Origin: Sorghum bicolor
Lineage: Eukaryota; Streptophyta; Magnoliopsida; Poales; Poaceae
Length of the DNA stretch: 64,000 nucleotides
Direction: 5' to 3'
Assembly (NCBI RefSeq): GCF_000003195.3
Contig: NC_012873.2
Span: 7,649,894 to 7,713,893, forward strand
Part shown: positions 32,226-42,556 of the stretch, one piece after another
Numbering within the stretch: the first letter of the stretch is position 1
How the letters are laid out: each line of letters opens with the position of its first letter
Position numbers and translations under genes: made by a program
The notes under the pieces: generated by a model
What the model saw: only the letters and a program-made list of their open reading frames with translations
Database searches by the model: none
Told to the model about the DNA's origin: nothing

Positions 32226-35200
32226 CACTACTAGCAAATGACCCTAATGCTACAGAGCACATTGCAATGGCACTAAATTTTTTTCAGTAGGTAGGTGGTA
32301 TTGCCATATTTTGCAAAAATGGTTGCGATATGTGAACTATGTTGCCACTAATATTCTTGCATTGTGATAGTCTTTACTTTGGTTTGTAACAACCTAAAAT
32401 TTGCATCTTTTGGAATAGAGTTGAAATGATTTAATTTTGTATTTTTGTGCTCATGAAAATATAAGAAAAATAATATTTTTAGTCAATTAAAATTAATCAT
32501 AGGGTGTAGCAATATTTTTGTGCACTCATGCTTATGCATTATATTTATTGTGCTGAGTGATTTTACTAAAGTTCAAAAAAATAATTCAAAGTGATTTTTA
32601 AAATGGTTTTGAAAATGGCTTTAGAATAAAAGAAAGGAAAATAGAAAAAAAACAAAACATCTCTTTCTCTTTCGGCCTGGTGGCCCAGCAGAGCAGCAGC
32701 AACGCGCCAGGCCCAGCTCTCCCCCGCTCGGCCCACTCCCTCTCCTGGCCCAGTCGCGCACCTCCCCTCTCCCTTCTTCCCTTCGCCGATAGCTAGACCC
32801 CGCCTATCTCTCTCTCTGTGACCGCCCGGACCCACTTGTCAGAGCGCTGCTCCTCTTCAACCTTCCGCCGTGAGCAAGCAGGAGTCCATCGGGGGGGAGC
32901 CAACTCCGTTTCTTCCGCGATTTCCTTTCCAAATCGGTTACGTGAGCCCTATAAAGTCCCTTGTAGTGCCCCCGCATGGTGCTCTCTGTTTCCGCCGCAA
33001 AACCAAGCCCTAGCCGCCCTAAACCGCGCGCTTTCGGATCTCGTCGGAAAATCTTCCGCCGCCGCGCGTGGTCTCACCACCTCGCTAGCTCTCAGCCCGA
33101 GTAAAGCCGGTGGGTGAACTCGCGGTGTCTTCCTCTATCTCCCGAAGGTCTCGGTGTTGATTTTGGTGCTCGGAAACACGAAACCGAGAAGCTCCGACGA
33201 GCTTGAGGCCTCCGGCCATGGCGCGCCGCCGTGGAGGAGCCTGCTCCAGCGAGGAGGCCGGCCAACCCTTCCCCAGACGCGATCTGAGCCGTCCGATCCT
33301 GAGTCAACGCCCGAGATTAGAAAATAACGTTTCGGTGCCAGTTTTGCTAAAGAGTCCTTGCCGATTCTGGTAATGAAGCCCGCAGTCCCTAGCGTAATCT
33401 GCTGAATACGTTTTCTCAACATTGAATATGTATTTTTGTCGGTTTGAAAGCAAAATACGTTTTCTGCTATTTACAAGATTGTCACTGAATTTAAATTGCT
33501 TATAAAATCTTTGTTTTAAATCCGATTTGACCCATTCAAATTTTGTTAGATTCATATTTACGAGCTCTACATGTTAGAAGTATTTATTCTCTGTTTTGAA
33601 ACTTTTTATTTTCGCAGTAGCAATTAATTAATTATTTATCTATAGGAAATCTTGGAAAATTCATAACTTCTACGTTTTAAATCCGATTTCGTGAACTTTA
33701 CGTTTGTGTGATCGTAGCGCTGCGTAGAATATTTTTATAAACTTTTATATTTGTTTTTCCACTGTTTGGTGTATTGTTCTAATTATCGCTTGTTTGCTTT
33801 GTGTATGAGTGTCTACATTGGATTGTGTGTTGTTGATTGATATTTGGGAATAGACGGTGAGCCGTACGTTGGTGACCAAGGTCAACCTTTTGAAGACCAG
33901 CAGGCTCAGGAGAGCTTTGATCAAGACAAGTATAACTTGGGATCATCCTTGTTACCTATACACAATTAATACAATATTTATCATATGCATGTGTCCACCT
34001 TGAAGACCTTAGCAAAATCATAGATGATTGTTACCCTGGATTTCTTGTTACCTATTTGGATATACATTTGGGTAGTTCTTGCTAGTGCTTGATTATTAAT
34101 CCATGATCTCGTAACATGAATATTGAATATGCAATAAACAATAAAATAAGTTTTTCAGCAACTTGAACATAAAGGGTGGAAAGAACTCTAGCTTTTGCTG
34201 GATTGATCTTGACCATCCATAAGGACTTATCCCTTGGCAAAAGCTGGGACAACTCGTACAACCATGAGGGCTACATGGCTCTGGTTTTAGCTCAGTATGA
34301 GGACCTTTTTCAAGCTTGTTAGCGGTTACCTTAAATGGCGTAAGAATGGCTAGACACGTTGGGTATAGTGTGGCCTCTGTCCATGTGTATAGGCTACGGG
34401 TTATGTGCCATGGAAGGGGGGCTCTATATCTAGTGAATCTAATGGCCCTAACTTGTTAGACGAAACCTCTGAAAGGCTTCATAGTGATCCCTGCCGACCT
34501 CCCTAGGAAGGGGGCTAAGAGACTCATGACCTCGGGCGAAAGGGTAAATCACGACTCATGGGTAAAAATGTACAACCTCTGCAGAGTGTTAAATCTGGTA
34601 TACTAGCCGTGCCCACGGATACGGGCGGCCTGGAAAACTGGCGGAATAGATGGACACTGATGAATATGATTAATGATGATAAATGATGGTTTATTATGTT
34701 GTTTATATGTGTTATTCTTAATTCTTGTATACATTGATCATGTGGTTATGGGATTAATTATGCTACCTTGATATTTGCTATCCAATAATTAAACATGCTA
34801 TCCACTATTAAAAGCTAAATGCAGTCAAACCAGTGTCAGCTGTTTGAGCCTCATGAACCCCTAGTTATACTTGTTGAGTACGATATGTGCTCACTCTTGC
34901 TATTTCTCCCACACCTCAGGAGAAGTTTTGGGCTTGTGATCAACCAGTCAGTTTGATCCTGTGGAGAGGAGTTAATACCCGATGTTTGGAGTTGTCTATC
35001 CGCTGTTTGATACTAAAGGTTATCTCTTTTATACTAAGTGCGTTATATATTTACGCATTGTCTTATGATATTACCCTTTATTTGTAGCTATATGTGAGAT
35101 TTGACTTAATTTTAAAACTCACATATGGTGCATATCTGGTTTTGTCCTTAAAATCGGGTATTACATGGTTGCAAGAGCTAGGTGTTGTTCCTACCACTTT

Positions 35201-35386
35201 TAACATAGTTGCATTTTGTTGACAAAATCGCAACGAATTCATTCCGTTGCAAAGACCTTTCACTACTCAGTTTTATGCAACGACTGTCAGGGAAGTGATA
35301 TTATGGCAATTGGTACATGTTGCCATGACTTTAGGCCCTGTTACAACGATTTTTTACTATTGCAATAGTGGGATTTTCTAGTAGTG
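32226..35386. mobile_element. Small CACTA-like non-autonomous element carrying a solo LTR
   Basis: The left end is CACTACTAGCAAATGACC (32,226) and the right end GGATTTTCTAGTAGTG (35,386), giving inverted termini CACTACTAG(C/A)AAAT. Without the inserted LTR it would be about 380 bp. A relic of the same unit ends at 1,337. I could not match 3-bp flanks (CGT and ACT), so the insertion event is not proven. Confidence 0.5.
32385..35165 (+). mobile_element. Solo LTR of a Ty3/gypsy (Tekay-like) element, 2,781 bp, TSD TGGTT
   Basis: Begins TGTAACAACCTAAAATTTGC and ends AAAATCGGGTATTACA, with the same terminal style as the 2.87-kb LTR at 56,895-59,763 (there in minus orientation). A perfect 5-bp duplication TGGTT occurs at 32,380-32,384 and 35,166-35,170. 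The flanking sequence reads straight across when the LTR is removed and then matches 1,104-1,130. A solo LTR arises by recombination between the two LTRs. Confidence 0.93.
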
Positions 35387-35975
35387 ACTGCTCGTTTCCC
35401 TACCACTTATATAGAACACCATCTAGGGCTACCGAAGACAGTATGCCCCCTTCCCCAATCCTAACCATCAAATGTCACTGGAGCTTGGTGAGATAGGGAA
35501 GAGAAAGTCATGTGGCATTCATCCATCGTCTAAAAAAATGGATGTTGAAAAAAATTTCACTCGGTGCAATTAATATAAGAACTATGTATGAGTATACGTA
35601 CTAGGACCATGCGTCACAAAAGAAAAGGTAACATTATTTAACTAACTAGATATCATTGCCAACAGCGAGTGGCTTTGACGGTCATCATCAAAGCCACATA
35701 GGGCAAGAGCGTTTGCAATTGTGCCCTCCTATTCATGTCTTTTCAGTGTTATTTTCAAGTATCAGTGAGCATCACTTCTATTTGATATTTGCATCTTTTG
35801 TAGTTCTAATAGTTTGTAGATAATCATTAATTCACTGAAAACTTGCCCTAGCCATACTTGTTTATTATGAGTACACTGATAAAATGGAAAGGCGCCTCAA
35901 TAGCGTCCATCTTTTTTTTTCTAAAGCCTATAGGGATCTCTTCTTCCACGAGATCGATCGTCCGCCACCGTTGCC
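35166..35975. repeat. Segmental duplication, copy Y (partner at 1.10-1.94 kb)
   Basis: See 1,104-1,935. This copy leads directly into the 3' flank of gene A, where ATTTTGAATGTTTTGGTAA (35,993-36,012) is the counterpart of gene B's 3' flank. Confidence 0.75.
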
Positions 35976-36134
35976 CCCTGGTGATTGGCTGATTTTGAAT
36001 GTTTTGGTAATTTGTTCGAACTTAAAATCAACATGCATGGAACTGAAACTCAAAAGATGGAAGAATCCTTTATTGTAGAACACTCTGAATAATTGCTCGG
36101 AGACGGCGATGCTAGAGTGAGTTTCTAACTACAG

Positions 36135-36461
36135 CTAGCGAACCATCGGCGGGCCTACGTGTGGAGCTGGAGCGAGCAGGGGCTGAGGCGATGGTGCACT
36201 GGCGAAGGCGTGGGGGCAGATGTCGAGGCATGCTTTGTGTTCCAAGTAGCATGGCCAATTGGGCAGTGTTTGGCAGCAGTAGCAAAGCTTCCAGTGAGGT
36301 TTACATAATGTTTTCAAGCAGAGAACAATGGTAACCCTGCTTCTCGGGGTGATCTCGCCACCAGTCCATCTCTGATCTGAGTCATCACCTTCACCTGCGG
36401 CAAGCGTTCAATGCACCACATCACATATCACATCACATGATGCCTAAAAAGTTTTTCTTTT

Positions 36462-36524
<63 letters not shown>

Positions 36525-37875
36525 CCTACTCCCTAGGAGTAGTTACTCCCACCTCCCCATGATTCATTTCACGTACACACGACGTGTAGTGGTGGTATAT
36601 TGGTTAGCGGGTTCAACTAATAAATCCATTAATTAATTCAATGAATACACAATAATATATAATAAGAAAAAGATCCATTTTTTTAGAGTTGTTTTTGGAT
36701 CTCAGCCTCGTCACTTATTTGTTGGATCGACCGGCAGCGGCGCTCCGTCTCACCTCGTCACTTATTTGTTGGGTCGACCGGCAGCGGGCGATCCGTAAAA
36801 TTTGTTGCTGATACACGTAATATTTGTGAAATTTGTTGCTGATACGTAATATTTTTACAAGAACATGAGCTCGTTGTGCATCTGCGTATATACACGCCAT
36901 ACTTGGAAGCCATCATGAAAACCACCGTGAAGCTGGATATCTTTTTTAGATGAATTGTCTGATACTTCTTTCAATACTCTTGTATTACTAGATACTTTTT
37001 TAGATTATAGTATCAATTCATACATATGTAGTATGTACATATTATGTTTGCATGAAGTATTTGTTCATAGTCTTATACTGGAAGTATTAGTCCATAGGTA
37101 TATATGAGTCAGGTATATACACATACTTTATTATTTTTTGTCTATGAAAAAAATACCAGTGTATATGGATATACTCCCAAGTATATAGATATACTAAAAT
37201 AATCCCCTAAGTATATAGATATACCAAAATAATTTTATGAGTGTATGAATATATAAAAATAATCCCCTTTGTATATAGGTATACTTCCTCCACTAATACT
37301 CTGCCAAAACAAGTATATGTATCTATACTCTCCAAGTGCAAAAGTATGCAAATATACTTATTTTTCTAATTAAAGTATGCACTAATACTTTATTCACGCA
37401 AATACGTACGTACTTCATATTAACCTGTGTAAGCACTAATTAATATTGTCAAAAAGTTGTACACAAGCATAATATTTTTTCTCCTGTACAAATACCGATA
37501 GATAAACACTAAAACAATTGTATATGGAGATACTCCCAACTGATATTGTCACATATGCACTCATATTAAAAAGTATGAACGCATACTCCCTAACATATAT
37601 ACTATACTTGTCTTAGGATATATAGGCATACTCTAATCTTAAAAGTATGAACACATACTATATATACTTACCAAGACCATCTTTATACGTAATAAATAAC
37701 ATTTTTTTATGGCATGTAACCATCACCCGAGATATAGGAGATTAGCTCCCGTGCATGTATGCAGTTTTGAAAAGGTGCGACGTGGAAGCTTGTAGTGTCC
37801 GACTATAATGAATCCAGTGCCTAACTGAAACCCGATTAGAAGAGGGAGCAATTACTCCCGGGAGTATAGAAAATG

Positions 37876-37931
<56 letters not shown>

Positions 37932-38026
37932 GATGGATGCGTACGCTTACACTTACACCAGGATGAGGACTGGAGGCATGCCAAGAACACGACGAAGAGA
38001 ACTGCCCTCAACTTCGCATGATCCAT
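36135..38026 (-). CDS. MEG/ESF1-like secreted cysteine-rich peptide, gene A
   Basis: Two exons: 38026-37957 (donor GTAAGT) and 36394-36135 (acceptor CCGCAG), phase 1, giving 109 residues. Exon 1 encodes a signal peptide (MDHAKLRAVLFVVFLACLQ). Exon 2 encodes a variable charged segment and a cysteine domain with C-x4-C-x6-C-x-C-C-x7-C-x6-C-x3-C, including CYCC and CLDICP, then a Pro/Ala-rich tail of about 28 residues that genes B and C lack in this form. The CYCC core and 3'-CxxxC pair are features of grass MEG peptides (endosperm transfer cells) and Arabidopsis ESF1 peptides (suspensor patterning); membership is judged by eye. The reading frame is intact. The intron is 1,562 bp against about 110 in genes B and C, because of an insertion between TA tracts. 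Confidence 0.8.
36464..36521. repeat. (TA)n microsatellite, left side
   Basis: About 28 uninterrupted TA units in the intron of gene A. A second TA tract occurs at 37,877-37,915, and the two bracket the element at 36,522-37,875. Confidence 0.9.
36522..37875. mobile_element. Inverted-repeat element inserted between (TA)n tracts in intron of gene A
   Basis: The left end reads TTTCCTACTCCCTAGGAGTA and continues GTTACTCCC. The right end, reversed, reads TTTTCTATACTCCCGGGAGTA and continues ATTGCTCCC (each in two pieces). These are inverted repeats of about 33 bp with a few changes. The element of about 1.35 kb is AT-rich, has degenerate tandem GTATATAGATATAC units near 37,170-37,290 and has no gene. 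Insertion into TA microsatellites resembles the 'Micron' MITEs known from rice; that comparison is inference. Confidence 0.65.
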
Positions 38027-38083
38027 CTGGCCGCTGAACAACCAAAAGTCAGTGAACCAGCACACAAGCCTTTTTTTGGGTGA

Positions 38084-38102
38084 GGGGGGGGGGGGGGGGG
38101 GG
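38084..38102. repeat. Run of 19 G (19 C on the sense strand of gene A)
   Basis: It lies between the presumed TATA box (38,174-38,186) and the start codon (38,026) of gene A, in a segment that genes B and C do not have. It may be real, or a sequencing or assembly artefact; the true length is uncertain. Confidence 0.8.
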
Positions 38103-38173
38103 ATATTAGTTTTGACAGATATCCTGTCTACATTGCACAGCCAATGCCAAATATAGAGCCTGAGGCGATTTAA

Positions 38174-38186
38174 ATTATAGATAAAT
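38174..38186 (-). promoter_or_regulatory. Candidate TATA region of gene A
   Basis: The sense strand reads ATTTATCTATAATTT. It corresponds to the better TATA boxes of genes B and C (GATCTATAAATT) but is changed, and lies 148 bp or more from the ATG because of the inserted G-rich segment. Confidence 0.45.
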
Positions 38187-38303
38187 CTGTTATATAGAGT
38201 TGAGAAGCTACAAATTAAACAGGCCGGACACCCCATGAATCTCGTAGTAGTATAATTATTCCATGCTTTAGTTTGGTTTGGATCCCTAGTGTTAATAGTT
38301 ACT

Positions 38304-38640
38304 CCCTTCGTCCTATAATATAGTGCATTCTAGCATTTAAATTTTATCCTCAAATATAATACGATTCGGATGACAAAATCTAACTTTATATTAAATACTT
38401 TCTATTTATCAATCAAGCACCATTAATTACATTGGCATTTAAAATTTATCATCAAATATAATGCATTCTGGAGGAAAAAATCTAATTTTATATTGCATAC
38501 TTTCTATTTATCAACCAATCACCATTAATTACATTGATGATAGCATATCTGATTAGGAAATAAAACGAGGATACATGTGTCTTTTATGTTCTTTCTTAAT
38601 TTATCTTAAATTTTCTAAAATGCAGTAACTATCAAATAAT
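38304..38640. mobile_element. MITE-like repeat with a 102-bp internal tandem duplication
   Basis: Begins CTCCCTTCGTCCTATAATATAG, a Stowaway/Mariner-type start (two pieces). From 38,333 and 38,435 the same sequence follows (GCATTTAAA(A)TTTATC ... CACCATTAATTACATTG). No matching 3' terminus was found. Confidence 0.5.
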
Positions 38641-39072
38641 ATCTGCTAAATATTAGGTAGCTAATTACTATGTTCCGCAGCGGTATTAGAAGAAGGTCGT
38701 TTGATCCCTGATAATAGGATTTTGAATTAGGTAAATGTGCATATAAATAAATCATTTAATCATAAGGAGCTTTTAGAACATCCTAATATGAGGTTGAATT
38801 ATTAAGCCTATCCTAATAATTAGCATATATTATTAGCTAAAAATTATTCCAAAATTGAATTGCAATCTAAATTAATCATGTATGTTAGATGAAGCTTTCG
38901 AATTAAATAAATTAGGTGAAGGGACGGGTAATGACATGAATCTTGTTGGTAACCCCACTTCATATACGTAGTAACATAAAATTCATATACGCTTCTTGTC
39001 TCTTGTACCCTACCTATATTTCATATACATACACATAACATCATGTTCATCATGTCCAAATTATCCTAATTA

Positions 39073-39304
39073 GGCCTTGTTTAGTTCGCAAAATTTTTCA
39101 AGATTCCATGTCATATCGAATCTTTGGTCGCATTCACGGAGCATTAAATATAGATAAAAATAAAAACTAGTTGCACAGTTTATCTGTAATTTGTGAGATG
39201 AATCTTTTGAGTCTAGTTACTCCATGATTGGACAATATTTGTCAAATAAAAACAAAAGTGCTACAGTAGCCAAAAAGTAAAATTTTTGCAAACTAAACAA
39301 GGCC
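39073..39304. mobile_element. Complete Tourist-like MITE, 232 bp, TSD TTA
   Basis: Perfect inverted ends GGCCTTGTTTAGTT ... AACTAAACAAGGCC (the right end carries AAACTAAACAAGGCC) are flanked by TTA at 39,070-39,072 and 39,305-39,307. The paralogous sequence at 2,270-2,300 lacks it. Confidence 0.93.
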
Positions 39305-39307
39305 TTA

Positions 39308-40425
39308 ATAAAAGAAAATTATTTTTCAACACATCTATGCATTGCTCTAGCTACGTAGCTAATCATTGGAGCTTCTGAGATAGGGAAGAAAAAAGTCACG
39401 TTGCATTTGTCCGTCAACTGAAAAAAAATATAGATGTTGAGAAAACTTTCAACCAGTGCAATATAAGATCTATGTATTATTTATATATCCTACTAATGCA
39501 CTATCCTATTCATTGCTTGGTCTACCCCATATAACCTCTCATGCTGAGATATATAGCCCCCTTCATGCACCCTAAACAATGTACCTACAAAAACAACTTT
39601 ATACAAATCAACCATCCAGATTGCTTTACAATCTTCTCTCTCCTTACTCAAATCCGACAATCAAAATCACGTGTATAGTCCTCCTAAGCCCCCTACCATC
39701 TGCCTCGCGCAAGGAAACCCATCCACATCACTGCCGCCCTATATATGCCACGATCACGGCACCCGCTCGACACTGGCGCCGCGATTGACGTGCGTGTGAT
39801 GAGCGCCATTGCCCTTCCTTACCTTCACCATGATACGGACTCCAAGTTCTTATGGCAGAGCACGAGGAGTTTCCTTCACGTCCATCACCAAGACTATAAG
39901 TTTGGCTATATGTAAAGAGCAAAATCTCAAAATGAAGCAAATAATCATTTGAAGCTTGGTTTTCTTTAAGTGCAGCCAGCCCTACTTAAAAATAATAACT
40001 CATTTTCCCTACCGAAGTCAGTCATTCCGAAGGTTTGTTTACATGACAACCATCGCCCTCGGCCCTTTCATCCATGTAGAGCCGCCGTAGCGCCGTCGCT
40101 GAAGGTATTTGGATGCATAGTAGCTAATGAAAAATGCTACTAAGATAACTATTAGTTGCTATTATTTTATTTGGTCCAACTAGTGAAATAATTACTATCA
40201 AGAGTCTAACTAATAATTAGCTATTTTGTTAACTGCCACCTGTTAAATCTAAAAGGCATAATTATTAGCAGATAGCTATTATCTATAGAGATCCAAACAC
40301 GATGCTGTAGAAGTTTAGAACCTGCTTATAGGAGAGGTTGAATTATTAAGCCTCTCCTAATAATTAGCAGCTATTATTAGCTAATAGTTGTTTGGAAATT
40401 GAATTGCATCCAAATTATTCATGTA
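39308..40425. other. Intergenic interval between genes A and B
   Basis: No gene. 39,370-39,480 resembles 1,420-1,510 (GAGATAGG(G/A)AAGA, GAGAAAA(C/T)TTTCA(A/T)CC, GTGCAATATAAGA). 40,110-40,310 has the look of a small inverted-repeat MITE (GGATGCATAGTAGCTA ... TAGAGATCCAAAC). 40,340-40,425 repeats 38,790-38,885. Confidence 0.5.
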
Positions 40426-40823
40426 CTCCCTCCATACCAGGTTTAAGTGACGTTCTGGGCACCTGTTTAGATTTGGCAAAGCATGGCGTTTTAGCCTCCA
40501 AAGAAGTCCGGCGGACTGGAATGCCCCTGCCGTTTCGTTCATCGCACGTGCGCTTGAACGGACGCACGCGTCTCGGTCCCACCCCCAACCGCGCGTCGCC
40601 TCGTTCATTGAATCAATGAACGACATGGGATTCGAACCCCTGCCCTCACCCACGCAGACATCGAAACCATCCCAGTAACCAGTAGAGATGAAAGTCTTTC
40701 ATGTCTAGCAACACCTTCGGCTCCATTTAATAGGGGCTAAACTGGAAGATTAGCCCTTAATTAATGATTCATTGGTAAGCACAATCATATCATAAACGTC
40801 ATCTAATCCTGGTATAGAGGGAG
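40426..40823. mobile_element. Stowaway-like MITE, 398 bp, TSD TA, with tRNA-like B-box
   Basis: Termini are CTCCCTCCATACCAGG and CCTGGTATAGAGGGAG, perfect apart from one base, flanked by TA. The paralogous copy at 38,870-38,890 (ATCATGTATGTTAGATG) is the empty site. Inside, the minus strand contains GGTTCGAATCCC (about 40,628-40,640), which matches the Pol III B-box, preceded by CTGGTTACTGGGATGG, a poor A-box. This raises the possibility of a captured tRNA-derived SINE. Confidence 0.82.
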
Positions 40824-40857
40824 TATGTTAGATGCAGCTTTCGAAATAAATTAATTT

Positions 40858-41105
40858 AGGTGAAGGGCTGGGTACAATTGACATGAACCTTTTGGCCATG
40901 GAAAACTTCGTAGCTATTATTGTCTTGGATATTCGTGGTTGCTTGTTTCGCCAAAGTGTAGAAGAACCCTATACATGATATTGTGTTGGATTTATATATA
41001 TTGCTGGCTAAAATTTTAAATGTTTTGGTAAGCAGATCAGCCTTCGAAATTTTATTCAAATCAACCAGTAGGGAACTCAAACTGACAAACAGAATCCCTC
41101 TACAG
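40858..41105. repeat. Shared 3'-flank of gene B
   Basis: GAAGGGCTGGGTACAATTGACATG resembles 38,938-38,960 (in pieces), and 40,905-41,080 resembles 17,950-18,160 downstream of pseudogene D. It marks the duplicated unit that carries the peptide genes. Confidence 0.65.
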
Positions 41106-41561
41106 TCAATTAAAATCGGCCGGAGACAGTGCCTTCGGCGCAGCGGCCAGGCGTTGCAGGGGTTGTGCAGCACCGGGGCAGATGTCCCAGCACGGTTGCT
41201 GTGTGTAGTAGCAAGGGGCACTGGGCAGCACTAGGCAGCAGTAGCAGGTCTTAAAGTGAGCGCCACAAAAGGTTTTCAAGCATAGTCTAAATCTGAACTT
41301 GCTTCCCTCAGTTATCTCTTGGCTGTCCGGCGGCAACCGGCCGTGATCGCCGCCTGTCGATCTCTCTGCGACATCACCTTGGCCTGCAAGCATTCAGTAT
41401 GTACGCTACTTCACATCATGGCGCCTAAACTTTTCTTTCAGATGTGAAAGTATATTATTATTATTATTATAGGATGAATGTGTACACTTACACATTGCAG
41501 GGGAAAGGAAGCATGATGCCAAGAACACGGCGAGGAGAACTACCATCACCTTGTCATCCAT
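41106..41561 (-). CDS. MEG/ESF1-like secreted cysteine-rich peptide, gene B
   Basis: Two exons: 41561-41492 (donor GTAAGT) and 41383-41106 (acceptor TTGCAG), phase 1, giving 115 residues. Exon 1 encodes MDDKVMVVLLAVFLASCF, a signal peptide. Exon 2 has a mature N-terminal Cys at the junction, an Arg/Gly-rich segment (STGGDHGRLPPDS), then the eight-cysteine domain with the spacing seen in gene A (CLKTFC ... CYCC ... CWDICP), and a tail of about 25 residues ending SPADFN. The intron is 108 bp. The TATA box is about 60 bp upstream of the ATG. Intact. Expected to be secreted; tissue and receptor are unknown. MEG/ESF1 membership rests on the motif and the two-exon structure. Confidence 0.83.
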
Positions 41562-41620
41562 CTGGCCCCGAGGACTTTTTTCTTTAATAGTTTCGGCCGA
41601 TAATGCTGGAGCCGTAGGCA

Positions 41621-41633
41621 ATTTATAGATCAG
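41621..41633 (-). promoter_or_regulatory. TATA box of gene B
   Basis: The sense strand reads GATCTATAAATTG, 60-70 bp upstream of the ATG. The same GATCTATAAATT is present upstream of gene C. Confidence 0.65.
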
Positions 41634-42556
41634 AAATACAGTTTCAGGTACATGCAGATCGGCTACATATATAAGAATTCCATAGTACTAATACATTGCT
41701 CATTATTTCCTGCTTCGACGTGAGGCCACTAGATAAGGTACGCTTTAGATTTCCCTTCGTTTATTGTTACTGAGTTAGAAAAACATTAGATATTTCTGCA
41801 CCCCAAAACAAAAGTTTCATTCTTTAGGTATATAATCAAATAATGCACCACGTAACAGAGACATGTATGGTGTATAATTAATGAAGCTTAGATTTTCCAA
41901 GGCACACTACTAGAGAAATTGCCATCAGCAGTCATCATGAGAAACTTGATGTGAGATGACATTGTTGATGATACGTACAACTGGAACACCATTCAGTCTC
42001 TTAGAAAGTTTTGGAGTACAATGTTATCATCTCCACTAGATTCTTCATGAGAAGAAACTTGATGAGATGACACCTAATTAACCAAATCATAAACAAGATA
42101 ATCACTCAAGAGCTTTGGGTGGGCATCAAGAACTCTTCACCAATACCGCGCATCAAGAGCTTGGCCGCCACAAGAAAGCACAAGAGCAAGAACAAGCCAA
42201 GGCGGCAAGAATCAAACTCAGATGAAGAAGATGAAAGCGATGATGAAGAAGAGGCCTCAATGCAAGCTCCTCAAGCGAGGATAAGTATAGAAGAGAAGTC
42301 CAAAAGTGATCTAAAGAGACCACATATCATGTATAGACACTTCGGAAGAAGGGATACTCAACTCATCTTGATCCTAAGGGAATGGCCAAGGTAAGGCATG
42401 AGGCATACCTAGCTATTTTGAGAATAGGTAAGTGGTGAAAACACACAAGTTCAAGTTCAATTGATGAGTCAAGCAAAGATTTACTTCACCACCTACTCCC
42501 CCAAGCCAAGCCTCCTTGCCAAGTCATCACCAACATTCCTCATGGCTTTAGATAAG
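41634..42556. other. Interval with one CACTA-type left terminus and a possible gag relic
   Basis: At 41,905 CACTACTAGAGAAATTGCC looks like a CACTA-type terminus, but no partner end was found. From about 42,100 a plus-strand open frame (to 42,394) encodes a Lys/Arg-rich then acidic stretch (NSDEEDESDDEEEAS) of the kind found in retrotransposon gag; it may be the upstream part of the gag relic that continues after the TRIM at 43.5 kb. Confidence 0.4.

Noticed and set aside
36895..37700. Possible coding exon in the long intron of gene A
   Set aside because: The sequence is AT-rich with repeated GTATATAGATATAC units and lies inside the inverted-repeat element.
40620..40700. Possible tRNA gene (GGTTCGAATCCC)
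   Set aside because: No acceptor stem pairing or anticodon arm can be formed; treated as a tRNA-like fragment in a MITE.
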